A stretch of 28,924 nt of DNA from DATDCV01 sp036524155 (GCA_036524155.1 DATDCV010000205.1:1-28924); one strand, 5' to 3'; counted from the stretch's first letter, positions 16,365-24,207 are shown. The notes: generated by a model not told the origin, from the letters alone. Made by a program: numbers and translations.

Positions 16365-17908
16365 GCGGCCTCCTGGAGCTTCACGCGTTCTGCCATGCCG
16401 AGGAAATATTCCAGCGTCTCAAACCGGTAAGCATCCAGATAGACGCCGTTGTTCTCAGCAACGCGCAGGTTTTCCCATGTCATGTCGATGCCTGGCAGCA
16501 AATAGTAGTCGCGGATGCCTTCGTTTGTGGCGTCCATTCGCACCGCGATCGTGAGATCCGGCTTCAAGCTTGCGTCCAAACGGATTACCCATCGCGACGA
16601 GCCGGTGCTTGTGGCTATATGCCGGCACAGCACGATTGACATGCGAAGTTCGTTGTTCAGGTGGAGCAAATCCGTTTCAGGATCCAATTTGGCGGTAGCG
16701 CCCAGTTCTTCAATCTGACGAATGACGGACGCAACGATTTCCGGATGCTGCCTGCGGAGCTTGCGATTGATTTCAATGAAGCTGTAATCAATCCCCGGAT
16801 CGTAACCGATCAAGCGGTAGGCAGAGACCAGACTGCCGAAACGATGGTTGAATGCCGCGCTCGAAGGAAGTCCCTCCGCCTCGTCAATAATGATTCCACT
16901 CAGGCGGCCGCGTTGCGCCAGCAATCCCCGTAGCTTGTCGAGCATTTCGTCATTCGTCAGCTTCTGGCTTCTGGAAATTATGATCTCCTGCACTTTGAAA
17001 AACAGATCAGGGTCAACGATACCCTCGAACGCGCCGTCCGCTCGAATCCACCGGTCCGGCGGATTGACGACGTGTTTGCGTTTCAGTTTGAAAGACGTCC
17101 GATGATAGACATTGTTGCCGATGTACTTTTCGTTCGTGAGCACCTGATGCACTGAGCCGCGCGTCCATGGCCGTCCGAAATCGGTAACAATCCCTTGCGC
17201 GTTCAGCGAAGCCGCAATTTCTGATTCAGTCTTTCCCTGGTTCAGAAACGCGGTGTAAATCCATCGCACCACTTTCACCTCTTCCTCTGGGCCGGCAACC
17301 AGCACGACCCGGTCGGTTTGCAGGCTCTTGTGCTCGCCCATTTTGAGGATGGCCTTCTGCTGACCATTTTGATCCACCAACATGCGGCGCAGGCCGTAGC
17401 CAGCGGTGCCACCCTGTTTGAAGCCAAGCTGAATCAAACGGCAGGCACCTTGGAACACCTTGGACGAAAGCTCACGGCTGTATTCGCCGGCCATTGCGCG
17501 TTTGACCCCTTTGACGATTGTCGATACCGGGCTGCCGTCATTTTCAAATTGCTCGGCGCAATAGTGGACCGTCATGCCGGCGCGGCGACAAATGTACTCA
17601 TAGTACGCGCTTTCGTCCGCGTCTTGAAATCGTCCCCACCGGCTGACGTCATAAACCAGGATGGCCGAGAATCCGGCTGCTTCAGTCTGGACGTCCTGAA
17701 TCATTTGCGCGAGGGAATCGCGGCCCTGAATACTCAAACCGCTTTTGCCCTCGTCCGAATATTCTTTGACGATCCGCATACCGCGGCGTTTGGCGTACTC
17801 CTGAATCACATCCATTTGATTGCTGGTGGAGTACTGCTGGTGCTCGGTGGACATGCGGACGTACACCGCCGCTGGCACGACTGACGGTTCTGTATCGGCT
17901 CTGAACAT
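16361..17908 (-). CDS. Serine recombinase (resolvase/invertase family), 515 residues
   Basis: The catalytic domain (about 12-150) has the nucleophile S20 in YVRMSTEHQ and the partner Arg cluster in YDVSRWGRFQD (R90, R93). A recombinase domain follows (about 170-290, GKTESEIAASLN then SVHQVLTNEKYIGNNVYHR). Unlike most large serine integrases, the C-terminal 220 residues show no Cys-pair zinc ribbon; this part is probably a different DNA- or protein-binding module. The start ATG lies 6 bp after the stop of a truncated resolvase fragment, and its stop overlaps the ParB-like gene. It could integrate, excise or invert DNA. I see no candidate att site pair, so the substrate is unknown. Confidence 0.88.
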   Translation of the reverse strand: MFRADTEPSVVPAAVYVRMSTEHQQYSTSNQMDVIQEYAKRRGMRIVKEYSDEGKSGLSIQGRDSLAQMIQDVQTEAAGFSAILVYDVSRWGRFQDADESAYYEYICRRAGMTVHYCAEQFENDGSPVSTIVKGVKRAMAGEYSRELSSKVFQGACRLIQLGFKQGGTAGYGLRRMLVDQNGQQKAILKMGEHKSLQTDRVVLVAGPEEEVKVVRWIYTAFLNQGKTESEIAASLNAQGIVTDFGRPWTRGSVHQVLTNEKYIGNNVYHRTSFKLKRKHVVNPPDRWIRADGAFEGIVDPDLFFKVQEIIISRSQKLTNDEMLDKLRGLLAQRGRLSGIIIDEAEGLPSSAAFNHRFGSLVSAYRLIGYDPGIDYSFIEINRKLRRQHPEIVASVIRQIEELGATAKLDPETDLLHLNNELRMSIVLCRHIATSTGSSRWVIRLDASLKPDLTIAVRMDATNEGIRDYYLLPGIDMTWENLRVAENNGVYLDAYRFETLEYFLGMAERVKLQEAA

Positions 17909-17914
17909 AAGAGC

Positions 17915-18112
17915 TCAATGCCGCTTAGGGCAATCGTCTCCCTCCGAGTCCGGCGAATGATCGGAAAACGTCTTCGCAATTTTCAGACCGCGTCGTTCCG
18001 CGAAATGTCGAATGACCCTCAATTGATCACGGGTGGAGCACTCCTGGTTTTCTGTCGGCATTCTTACGTAAGCCGCCAAGTGTGTTGGAGATTCCGGGGA
18101 ATCGTTGGTCAT
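17915..18112 (-). pseudogene. 65-residue serine-recombinase N-terminal remnant with Ser replaced by Pro
   Basis: The frame reads AAYVRMPTENQECSTRDQL and continues to a short tail, closely paralleling the start of the neighbouring recombinase (AVYVRMSTEHQQYSTSNQM). The nucleophile Ser is Pro and the protein stops after the first quarter of the catalytic domain. It is probably a decayed tandem duplicate left immediately upstream of the active gene. Because it still has an ATG and an intact frame directly before the recombinase start, translation as a leader or small inhibitor cannot be excluded. Confidence 0.7.
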
Positions 18113-18145
18113 GGGCAGATTTGCTGAAACTGATAGCTAAAGTGG

Positions 18146-18712
18146 CTACGTTCGTCGCGGGATTTCCGCGGCCGACACTGCGGTGTCAAATGTCTGTTGT
18201 TCATGATTGGGCACAATTCTGGAATCGCGCTTTGCTGGAAACGCAAGCCCCAGGATTTTCCTCCCACGAATTATCAGATCACCGACCGTGGCGAGAATGT
18301 CATCTTGTAACGTACTGCCGGTGATCACCGAGAGGACGCCGACAAACAAAGGGGTTTGAGCCAGGCAGATATCCTGTAACGACCCCATATTCCCGCAGCT
18401 TGCGTTACAAGATTCCTGATCAAGCTTAACGGGTTGTGACCCAGTCGCTTGATTTCCATTGGGGATAGGGGTCTTCTTCTTCCAATAACCGGGGTGCTGC
18501 TCTCGCCATTGCCGCACGCGCAGCGATGCCGTGGTCCCGCGGAAATAGTCCAGGTTTGCTGCTTTCCGGGACCATCGGCGCTGGCTGGCAGCCTTGCTGA
18601 TGTGCCGACACTCGGGGTTGGAGCAGAAGTGTTGGCGACAATGGTTTCGATAATCGGGGGTGAATAGTTTGCCACAATGGCGGCATTTACGTCGTTTTGG
18701 TTTTGAATTCAT
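18146..18712 (-). CDS. Zn-finger-like protein upstream of the recombinase module, function unknown
   Basis: 188 residues from the ATG at 18712; longer in-frame extensions to 18916 would run into the divergent HTH gene. The N-terminus is strongly basic with C10-x2-C13 and C30-x4-C35 (KCRHCGKLF, FCSNPECRHISKAASQ), suggesting a metal-bound nucleic-acid-binding finger. A low-complexity linker follows, then a helical region (LAQTPLFVGVLSVITGSTLQDD, here 117-138). I recall similar hypothetical proteins beside recombinase/ParB/RepB sets but cannot check this here. It leads the minus-strand module, 33 bp before the resolvase remnant. A link to the recombinase is inferred only from position. Confidence 0.6.
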   Translation of the reverse strand: MNSKPKRRKCRHCGKLFTPDYRNHCRQHFCSNPECRHISKAASQRRWSRKAANLDYFRGTTASLRVRQWREQHPGYWKKKTPIPNGNQATGSQPVKLDQESCNASCGNMGSLQDICLAQTPLFVGVLSVITGSTLQDDILATVGDLIIRGRKILGLAFPAKRDSRIVPNHEQQTFDTAVSAAEIPRRT

Positions 18713-18815
18713 CACGACACAAGGGACAAAATGGACAAGTAGAACTGAACGCGGCACGTCCTGTAAACACCACATCATCACGCATACGTTATGACAATTT
18801 TGCCAGTTTGGGCTG
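18713..18815. promoter_or_regulatory. Divergent promoter region of the recombinase module
   Basis: 103 bp separate the start of the Zn-finger gene (minus) from the GTG of the XRE gene (plus), so promoters for both must lie here or overlap the genes. An imperfect palindrome CATACGTTATG at 18783-18793 is a possible repressor site. I cannot place -35/-10 boxes with confidence. Confidence 0.4.
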
Positions 18816-19028
18816 GTGAAACGAAATCTGGACCGCGAGTTTGCTCGCTTCATGCGAAAGGCCCGTGCCGGTCTTTCGTACGCTGAGTTCGCGAAAAAGG
18901 TCGGCGTTTCACACACAACACTTCACCGGATCGAGCGTGGCGAACACCACATCACCCTCAACAAACTCGAGACGATCCTGGGCCGGCTGAGAATCAAACT
19001 GCGAGACGTTTTCCCAGACGAGTATTAG
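18816..19028 (+). CDS. XRE/Cro-type HTH regulator
   Basis: 70 residues from a GTG at 18816. Almost the whole protein is one helix-turn-helix domain: LSYAEFAKKVGVSHTTLHRI (20-39), then GEHHITLNKLETIL. The final DVFPDEY is a common ending of short stand-alone XRE repressors. It is divergent from the minus-strand recombinase module and is the last island gene before the tRNA fragment. It may repress that module, the shared intergenic region, or the excision genes. No Shine-Dalgarno is evident. Confidence 0.8.
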   Translation: MKRNLDREFARFMRKARAGLSYAEFAKKVGVSHTTLHRIERGEHHITLNKLETILGRLRIKLRDVFPDEY

Positions 19029-19256
19029 CGGCGGCGCGGCGTCCCTTCGATTCAGCATTCAAACAGGCAATCAACGATTGCGCTCAATAACGCGCGAAGG
19101 TGGAGTAGTATGAATAGTAGTATGGTGATTCTCTTTTTTGCGCGATGTGCCGCGCCTTTGCGCGACGTTGCAGATTTCGCGGAAGCTTTTGCGAACGAGC
19201 GTTCTCCGTTGACTTGCTGAAACGCACACGCACACTCTGCAACACGGCTGGTGCAA
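19029..19256. repeat. Gap before attR with two sets of short direct repeats
   Basis: No gene is seen. AGTAGTATG occurs at 19104-19112 and 19116-19124 (12-bp pitch). TTTGCGCGA occurs at 19137-19145 and 19157-19165 (20-bp pitch). They lie 92-153 bp from the tRNA fragment and could be recombinase or excisionase sites; this is inference from position. Confidence 0.45.
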
Positions 19257-19301
19257 CTTCGGATCAGAAGGTTGCAGGTTCAAGTCCTGCCGGACGCGCC
19301 A
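19257..19301 (+). tRNA. 3' half of tRNA-Arg(TCG), island attachment site (attR)
   Basis: The sequence reads as a tRNA from the anticodon loop onward: loop CTTCGGA with TCG as anticodon, stem strand TCAGA, variable loop AGGTT, T-arm GCAGG-TTCAAGT-CCTGC with perfect pairing, acceptor strand CGGACGC, discriminator G and encoded CCA. The five bases before the loop are TGCAA, which cannot pair with TCAGA (TCTGA expected), and no GCGTCCG acceptor half or D-arm lies upstream. It is therefore a 45-bp 3' fragment, the usual core duplicated by integration into a tRNA gene, and not a working tRNA. Confidence 0.85.
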
Positions 19302-19647
19302 CTCCATCAATGACTTACGTCGATGGGGATTTCCTGAAAAGGTGGGAGTAGTCCATTTATTAGTCCACTCGTTGTAACGAACAGCCCTCTTTACTCAAGA
19401 ATCGCAGACGACCTCAACGAGAGGGATTTCCCAGTTCTCCACGCGATAGTGCTCGCGCCTGCTTTCATCAGGATCCTGTTTGGATGATCGTTGAATCATT
19501 GCAAGGACTCTGACCTCGCGCACAGATGTGTTCCTTGGGGCCCATTCTTCCTGCGCCGAGCGTGACAGACGAGCCACGCAGGTTATCTACTGAAGCACGA
19601 TCTGGAGTCCGACGAGTGGTTCCTCGGCAGATCGTGGTGACGGGATT
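19302..19647. other. 346-bp gap right of attR
   Basis: No supported gene. One minus frame of 60 residues (19395-19577) has no recognisable family. Two TAGTCCA copies lie near 19350-19370. It may be old target-site or scar DNA. Confidence 0.4.
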
Positions 19648-19929
19648 ATGTTCCGGAAGGATTTAATTACCCTGCTGCTCGGAAACCCGATGGGCGTCTC
19701 CCAAATCGCGCGCGAAGTTAAAGAACCGCCGGGCCAGGTCGCGGACGACTTGCAGCACTTGTTGCGCAGCCTCAAGCATTCGGATTACAGGGCGGTGATT
19801 GAACCCGCACGTTGTCGCGCCTGCGGCTTTGAGTTTTCCGAGGAAAAACTCATAAAACCCTCCAAATGCCCGGAATGTCACAGCACCTGGGTGCTGGAAC
19901 CAAAGATCGGGATCCAGCAACGGTCATAA
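19648..19929 (+). CDS. HTH plus zinc-ribbon transcriptional regulator
   Basis: 93 residues. An N-terminal helix-turn-helix (LLGNPMGVSQIAREVKEPPG, 11-30) is followed by a zinc ribbon with C56-x2-C59 and C74-x2-C77 (CRACGFEF, KCPECHST). This is the layout of small predicted regulators of the COG3357 type. The next gene, an MJ1316-type RNA-repair domain protein, starts 14 bp downstream on the same strand, and the two probably form an operon. The target is unknown, though RNA damage or repair would fit the partner. Confidence 0.78.
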   Translation: MFRKDLITLLLGNPMGVSQIAREVKEPPGQVADDLQHLLRSLKHSDYRAVIEPARCRACGFEFSEEKLIKPSKCPECHSTWVLEPKIGIQQRS

Positions 19930-19943
19930 AGCAGGCCAATCAC

Positions 19944-20219
19944 ATGATCCCCATCCACGAATTGCTCAACCGCATCCGCTGGGACTCTGAATTCGCCAAG
20001 GGGGAATTCCAGCTGGGTTACTTCGATAGGGCCGAGGATCGCATCATCCTGGTGCCGCTAAAGGAAGTAACCTTTCCCACGGACAGCCCACAAACATTCC
20101 AACTCACGGATCTCGAAGGACAGGTTCATCGAATCCCGTTTCACCGCGTGCGAGAGGTTTACAAGGACTCCCAACGCATTTGGCATCGACCTGATTCCGC
20201 GACCGCCGAGGCTGAATGA
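19944..20219 (+). CDS. MJ1316/DUF504-type RNA-repair domain protein
   Basis: 91 residues from the ATG at 19944 (the longer frame from 19866 runs through the preceding gene). It matches the MJ1316 or DUF504 fold pattern: IHELLNRIRWDSEFAKGEF, then YFDRAEDRIILVPLKEV, then DLEGQVHRIPFHRVREVYKD ending in IWHR. These single-domain proteins are predicted to recognise cyclic-phosphate ends of RNA and travel with RNA ligase and cyclase genes. RtcA and RtcB lie 4-7 kb to the right, which supports the link, though on the other strand. Confidence 0.82.
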   Translation: MIPIHELLNRIRWDSEFAKGEFQLGYFDRAEDRIILVPLKEVTFPTDSPQTFQLTDLEGQVHRIPFHRVREVYKDSQRIWHRPDSATAEAE

Positions 20220-20332
20220 CGCAAAGGTTTGCCTGCCCAAAGCTCGAGCTTCCAACTTCGTCGCTGCTTCCAAATACTAGCTGTAGGTTGGCTATTGTTC
20301 AGCCCCCTCTGTTTTCCTACCGTTGGCCATCT

Positions 20333-20974
20333 ATGAATATTTTGATTGTCCTGGCTCATCCGGATCCAGGCAGCTTCAATCACGCCTTGGCACATGCCAT
20401 GCGCGATGAGCTTTGCGCCCGGGGTGCCTGTGTGGTGTTTCACGATTTGTGCGCCGAAGGGTTCGAACCGCTGCTCACAAAACAGGAGATCCCTCAGTCC
20501 GCGCCAGTGCCGCCGCAAGTAGAGCAGCATTGTGCAGACCTTCAAGCGGCTGACGGCATCATCATCGTTCACCCCAATTGGTGGGGCCAGCCTCCAGCCA
20601 TTCTCAAGGGCTGGGTGGACCGTGTCGTGCGTCCAGGCGTTGCGTATCGTTTTGATGAGGGCGACAACGGAGAAGGCATTCCAATCGGACTGCTGAAGGC
20701 CCGGGCGGCCTTGGTCATCAACACCTCGAACACGCCCGATGCCAGGGAACAGTCCGCGTTCGGCGACCCTCTGGAACGAATCTGGCGGGACTGCATTTTC
20801 CACCTGTGCGGCGTGCGCAATTTCCAGCGGCGCATGTTCAATGTTATTGTCACCAGCACACCCGAACAACGCCGCACCTGGATTGATGAGGCTCGACAGC
20901 TTGCGACCGGCTTCTTTGAACGTGGTGCGGCACGTGTGCGCTCCACGGGGCCAAAGGCGGAGTTGCAGAGGTGA
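20333..20974 (+). CDS. NAD(P)H:quinone oxidoreductase, flavodoxin-like
   Basis: 213 residues from the ATG at 20333; the upstream open frame is not family-like. It begins MNILIVLAHPDPGSFNHALA, the FMN/FAD phosphate-loop start of the flavodoxin-2 (NQO1, KefF, MdaB) family. It has IIIVHPNWWGQPPAILKGWVD (split here) as the second signature, followed by RVVRPGVAYRF. These enzymes carry out two-electron reduction of quinones using NAD(P)H. No motif shows the specific substrate. It is followed 19 bp later by the TfoX-like gene. Confidence 0.85.
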   Translation: MNILIVLAHPDPGSFNHALAHAMRDELCARGACVVFHDLCAEGFEPLLTKQEIPQSAPVPPQVEQHCADLQAADGIIIVHPNWWGQPPAILKGWVDRVVRPGVAYRFDEGDNGEGIPIGLLKARAALVINTSNTPDAREQSAFGDPLERIWRDCIFHLCGVRNFQRRMFNVIVTSTPEQRRTWIDEARQLATGFFERGAARVRSTGPKAELQR

Positions 20975-20993
20975 GCGGGAGGGTCGGTGAACT

Positions 20994-21344
20994 ATGGCGG
21001 TGTCTAAGACTTATCGCGAATTCGTGCTGGAACAATTGGGGCGAGTGACGCCCGTGCCCGGAAAGTCCATGTTCGGGGGCGTAGGAATCTATGCCCAGGG
21101 ACTATTCTTTGCCTTGATTGCAGAGGATCGGCTGTATTTCAAGGTGGACGATACGACTCGACCTGAGTTCGAACAGCTTGGAATGGAACCGTTCCGACCA
21201 TTCGGCGAAGACAGCGCCATGGGCTACTACGAGGTTCCCGCCGATGTGGTGGAGGATTCGGTGCAGTTGGCCGGGTGGATGAAGAAGGCCATCGATGTGG
21301 CGGCCAAGGTCAGGATTAACAAGAAAAAGGCCGTTAAGCAGTGA
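20994..21344 (+). CDS. TfoX/Sxy N-terminal domain protein
   Basis: 116 residues with a Shine-Dalgarno-like gggaggg about 11 bp upstream. SMFGGVGIYAQGLFFALIAE and the following DRLYFKVDD are the core of the TfoX N-terminal domain, and GYYEVPADVVED is the usual third strand block. The family is named after a competence regulator, but stand-alone one-domain proteins like this are common and their roles are not defined. The Lys-rich tail (KVRINKKKAVKQ) may bind nucleic acid. Confidence 0.82.
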   Translation: MAVSKTYREFVLEQLGRVTPVPGKSMFGGVGIYAQGLFFALIAEDRLYFKVDDTTRPEFEQLGMEPFRPFGEDSAMGYYEVPADVVEDSVQLAGWMKKAIDVAAKVRINKKKAVKQ

Positions 21345-21424
21345 TCGCCCGCAATGCTGACGTAATCGATGGCCCGACCTTGTTCGGCGACGTTGGGACG
21401 TCGGCCGCAACGCCGTCCTTCCCA

Positions 21425-21910
21425 TCAGCCGCGGCGAGCGGCCTCGATTTGGGCGATGTCGATCTTACCCATCTCCATCATCGCATTGAAGGCGCGTTTG
21501 GCTTCAGCGCCACCGGCCGCCATCGCGTCCGTCAACACACGCGGCGTGATTTGCCAGGAGATTCCCCAACGGTCCCGGCACCACCCGCAAGCGCTCTCCT
21601 CGCCGCCATTGCTGACAATCGCATTCCAATAGCGATCCGTTTCCTCCTGCGTATCAGTCGCAATCTGGAAGGAGAACGCCTCGCTGTGTTTGAACTGAGG
21701 CCCACCATTGAGACCCAAACAAGGAACGCCGAAGACGGTGAATTCCACCGTGAGGATTTCGCCTTCCTTGCCGCTGGGAAAATCGCCGGGGGCTTTGTGA
21801 ATCGCGGTTACCTTGCTGTCAGGGAACGTGGCGGCGTAGAAGCGCGCCGCATCTTGCGCATCCTTGTTAAACCAAAGGCAGATGGTGTTCTTTGCTTTCC
21901 TGCTGCTCAT
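21425..21910 (-). CDS. VOC/PhnB-like (glyoxalase-fold) protein
   Basis: 161 residues from the ATG at 21910. It starts with NTICLWFNKDAQDAARFYAA and continues TFPDSKV, then FTVFGVPCLGLNGGP and GWCRDRWGISWQITPRVLTD, the signature layout of PhnB-like proteins (also annotated as 3-demethylubiquinone-9 3-methyltransferase domain). They have a glyoxalase/VOC fold and mostly unknown substrates. Its start is only 33 bp from the divergent ArsC-like start, so the promoters must overlap. Longer frames upstream on this strand cross the ArsC-like gene and are not real. Confidence 0.83.
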   Translation of the reverse strand: MSSRKAKNTICLWFNKDAQDAARFYAATFPDSKVTAIHKAPGDFPSGKEGEILTVEFTVFGVPCLGLNGGPQFKHSEAFSFQIATDTQEETDRYWNAIVSNGGEESACGWCRDRWGISWQITPRVLTDAMAAGGAEAKRAFNAMMEMGKIDIAQIEAARRG

Positions 21911-21943
21911 AGAACTTTTTATCCCGAACAATAACACCAATTC

Positions 21944-22297
21944 ATGAAGAAGAAACTGACCGTCTACCAAAAGCCAACGTGCACCAAGTGCCGGACGACC
22001 TTGCGTCTTTTGAAGGAGCGTGGAGCGGAATTTGAGGCCATTAATTACTATGAAATCCCGCTCACTGCCGCGGACCTCCGGGTTTTGTTGAAGAAGCTGG
22101 GGTTGACCGCCCGCGAAATCCTCCGTAAGGACGAACCAGTGGCCAAGCAGTTGGGCGTCGGGAAGAAGGATTTTTCGGATGAAGAACTGATCGCCCTCAT
22201 GGCGAAACATCCTGATCTGATCCAAAGGCCTATCGTTGTGCGTGGCGATCGGGCCGTGCTGGGCCGCCCACCAGAGAATGTGGAAAAGCTGCTCTAG
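21944..22297 (+). CDS. ArsC/Spx-family protein (arsenate-reductase-like)
   Basis: 117 residues, thioredoxin-fold type: VYQKPTCTKCRTTLRLLKER has the C-T-K-C pair, the middle has YYEIPLTAADLRVLLKKLGL, and the end is IQRPIVVRGDRAVLGRPPENV, the usual last signature. The family includes arsenate reductases and Spx-like regulators. With no ars operon near, arsenate reduction is not supported by context. The gene is divergent from the VOC gene and is followed by the RibD-C/DHFR-like gene 38 bp later. Confidence 0.83.
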   Translation: MKKKLTVYQKPTCTKCRTTLRLLKERGAEFEAINYYEIPLTAADLRVLLKKLGLTAREILRKDEPVAKQLGVGKKDFSDEELIALMAKHPDLIQRPIVVRGDRAVLGRPPENVEKLL

Positions 22298-22335
22298 TCG
22301 TGGCGGCCTTACCACTTAAGGCATATACTCACTTA

Positions 22336-22893
<558 letters not shown>

Positions 22894-22970
22894 CAGGAAC
22901 ACCTTGTAAAGGGAACTAAACCCACAGGCAATGTGCTGTAGCCAGCTGGTTTTTCAAACCCGGGCTCCGA

Positions 22971-24203
22971 TCATTCTTTGCGAGCCAGTAGGTTTAGCAT
23001 TGGCCACCACCAAACGATTTTGCCTTCCTCATTTCCAAGCCGGAGGGCGCCCCTTACATGGTCCGAAGCCTGGGCCACCGCTTCGAGGACCTTCTGGCGG
23101 CTCTCCTCGGGAGTTGCAGCCGTCTCGAAGTACCAACCCAAGTCCGGTTGCTTGCGCGGGTGCAACTCAGATCGAACTACTTTCAGGCCGGCCTTTTTGG
23201 CCAGGTCCTGCCAAGCCTTTCGTGACAGGAATCGACCGTGGCTGGGGTCGCGCCACTTTTCCACCGAATGGAGCCACTCCTCGGTTTCAGCGTCATCGTC
23301 CGGCACGGTGCCATCAATGAGCAGGAAATGACCCCCCGGCCTTAGAACTCGCGCTGCTTCCTGCACGAATTTCTGCGGCGAACTGAAATGGTGCGGGGCC
23401 ACGCGCACCGTGACCAGATCGAAGGATCCATTAGCAAAGGGCATTTCTTCCGCCGGGAACAGACGAGTCTCGATCCTGATGCCGGCCTCTGCGCACAGTT
23501 TCCGCGCGTTTTCAAGCATGCGAGAAGCGATGTCGCCGACGGTCACTTTCCATCCGTGCCGAGCCAACCAGAGCGCGGTGTGACCTCCACCTGTCGCCAC
23601 GTCCAGAGCAGTGCCGCCAGAGGGCGGTAACACTCCGACCAAGCCCTGCTCCACGTCTTGCGTGTCGGCCAGAATATGTGATTTGCCGTAACGATCGCTC
23701 TGTCGGTTGAACTGCGCAGCCGATGCCGACTGCTTTATGTCCAAGGCGTTCTTGTCATCGCGCATATCTAATTCCTCCACATGGAACCCACCCCGACCAT
23801 CCATTCGTACCGCAAACACCTGATCGAATCCTTCGCTTGAACTTGGTGACTGGAGGGCCTTGCTAGCGGCCCGGACTCCCCCTTCGGGAATCCGTTCAGG
23901 TGAATCCCGACGCGCGTTACGCTGAAGGGCAGCGGCTAAATCGGATTCGAAATAATAGCCGGAAATCTTGAATCCAGCCGCCTTTGCGAGACCGATGTAG
24001 GTTGCCCGGTCCGCGCGCGTGAGGTTCATTTTATCCACCACGAACGGAGTCTTTCCTTCATAACATGCTTGGATGAGCAATTTCTCACGATGCCGCGTCT
24101 TTAGCATGTCACCGTTGATACGGACGTGAGTCCGATAGAACTTTTCCAGGTAAAACGCCGACTTGCCAGTGGCCTGAATCCCAATGAACAAGACCATTTC
24201 CAT
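22971..24203 (-). CDS. Fusion of polynucleotide-kinase-like P-loop domain with SAM methyltransferase
   Basis: 410 residues. Residues 1-145 are a P-loop kinase of the PNKP type: Walker A GIQATGKS (8-15), INGDMLKTRHRE, FVVDKMNLTRADR (D57) and the lid region RNARRDSPERIPEGGV. Residues 160-410 are a class-I methyltransferase: QSDRYGKSHILADTQD then ALDVATGGGHTALWLA (199-214, motif I), VGDIASRML (motif II) and ARVLRPGGHFLLIDG (post-motif). The two halves join through HVEELDMRDD without a stop. Separately both occur widely; joined, the pairing recalls bacterial Pnkp and Hen1 acting together on RNA ends, but this methyltransferase is closer to UbiE/YcgJ types. Positioned after RtcA and RtcB. Confidence 0.85.
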   Translation of the reverse strand: MEMVLFIGIQATGKSAFYLEKFYRTHVRINGDMLKTRHREKLLIQACYEGKTPFVVDKMNLTRADRATYIGLAKAAGFKISGYYFESDLAAALQRNARRDSPERIPEGGVRAASKALQSPSSSEGFDQVFAVRMDGRGGFHVEELDMRDDKNALDIKQSASAAQFNRQSDRYGKSHILADTQDVEQGLVGVLPPSGGTALDVATGGGHTALWLARHGWKVTVGDIASRMLENARKLCAEAGIRIETRLFPAEEMPFANGSFDLVTVRVAPHHFSSPQKFVQEAARVLRPGGHFLLIDGTVPDDDAETEEWLHSVEKWRDPSHGRFLSRKAWQDLAKKAGLKVVRSELHPRKQPDLGWYFETAATPEESRQKVLEAVAQASDHVRGALRLGNEEGKIVWWWPMLNLLARKE

Positions 24204-24207
24204 GAGA

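Larger units (their letters stand above)
1..19301. mobile_element. Integrated genomic (defence) island, left end outside window
   Basis: The left end carries tyrosine recombinases and a small excisionase-like gene. The right end is a 3' piece of tRNA-Arg at 19257-19301 lacking its 5' half. Between them lie Wadjet, an AbiE-type toxin-antitoxin pair, a protease and a serine recombinase/ParB/RepB module, while genes to the right look like ordinary chromosome. Integrative elements that use a tRNA 3' end leave an intact tRNA at one end, next to the integrase, and a same-orientation 3' copy at the other, and this layout fits. The left boundary and the intact tRNA are not in the window, so total size is unknown (more than 19.3 kb). 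Two nested elements, one of tyrosine and one of serine recombinase type, remain possible. Confidence 0.7.

Noticed and set aside
19145..19351. 68-residue plus frame over the tRNA fragment
   Set aside because: The sequence is the tRNA 3' end, not protein coding.
19395..19577. 60-residue minus frame right of attR
   Set aside because: No family, no ribosome site; treated as non-coding.
22939..22955. Possible terminator around CCAGCTGG and a T-run between convergent genes
   Set aside because: The palindrome leaves no proper loop; too weak to call.
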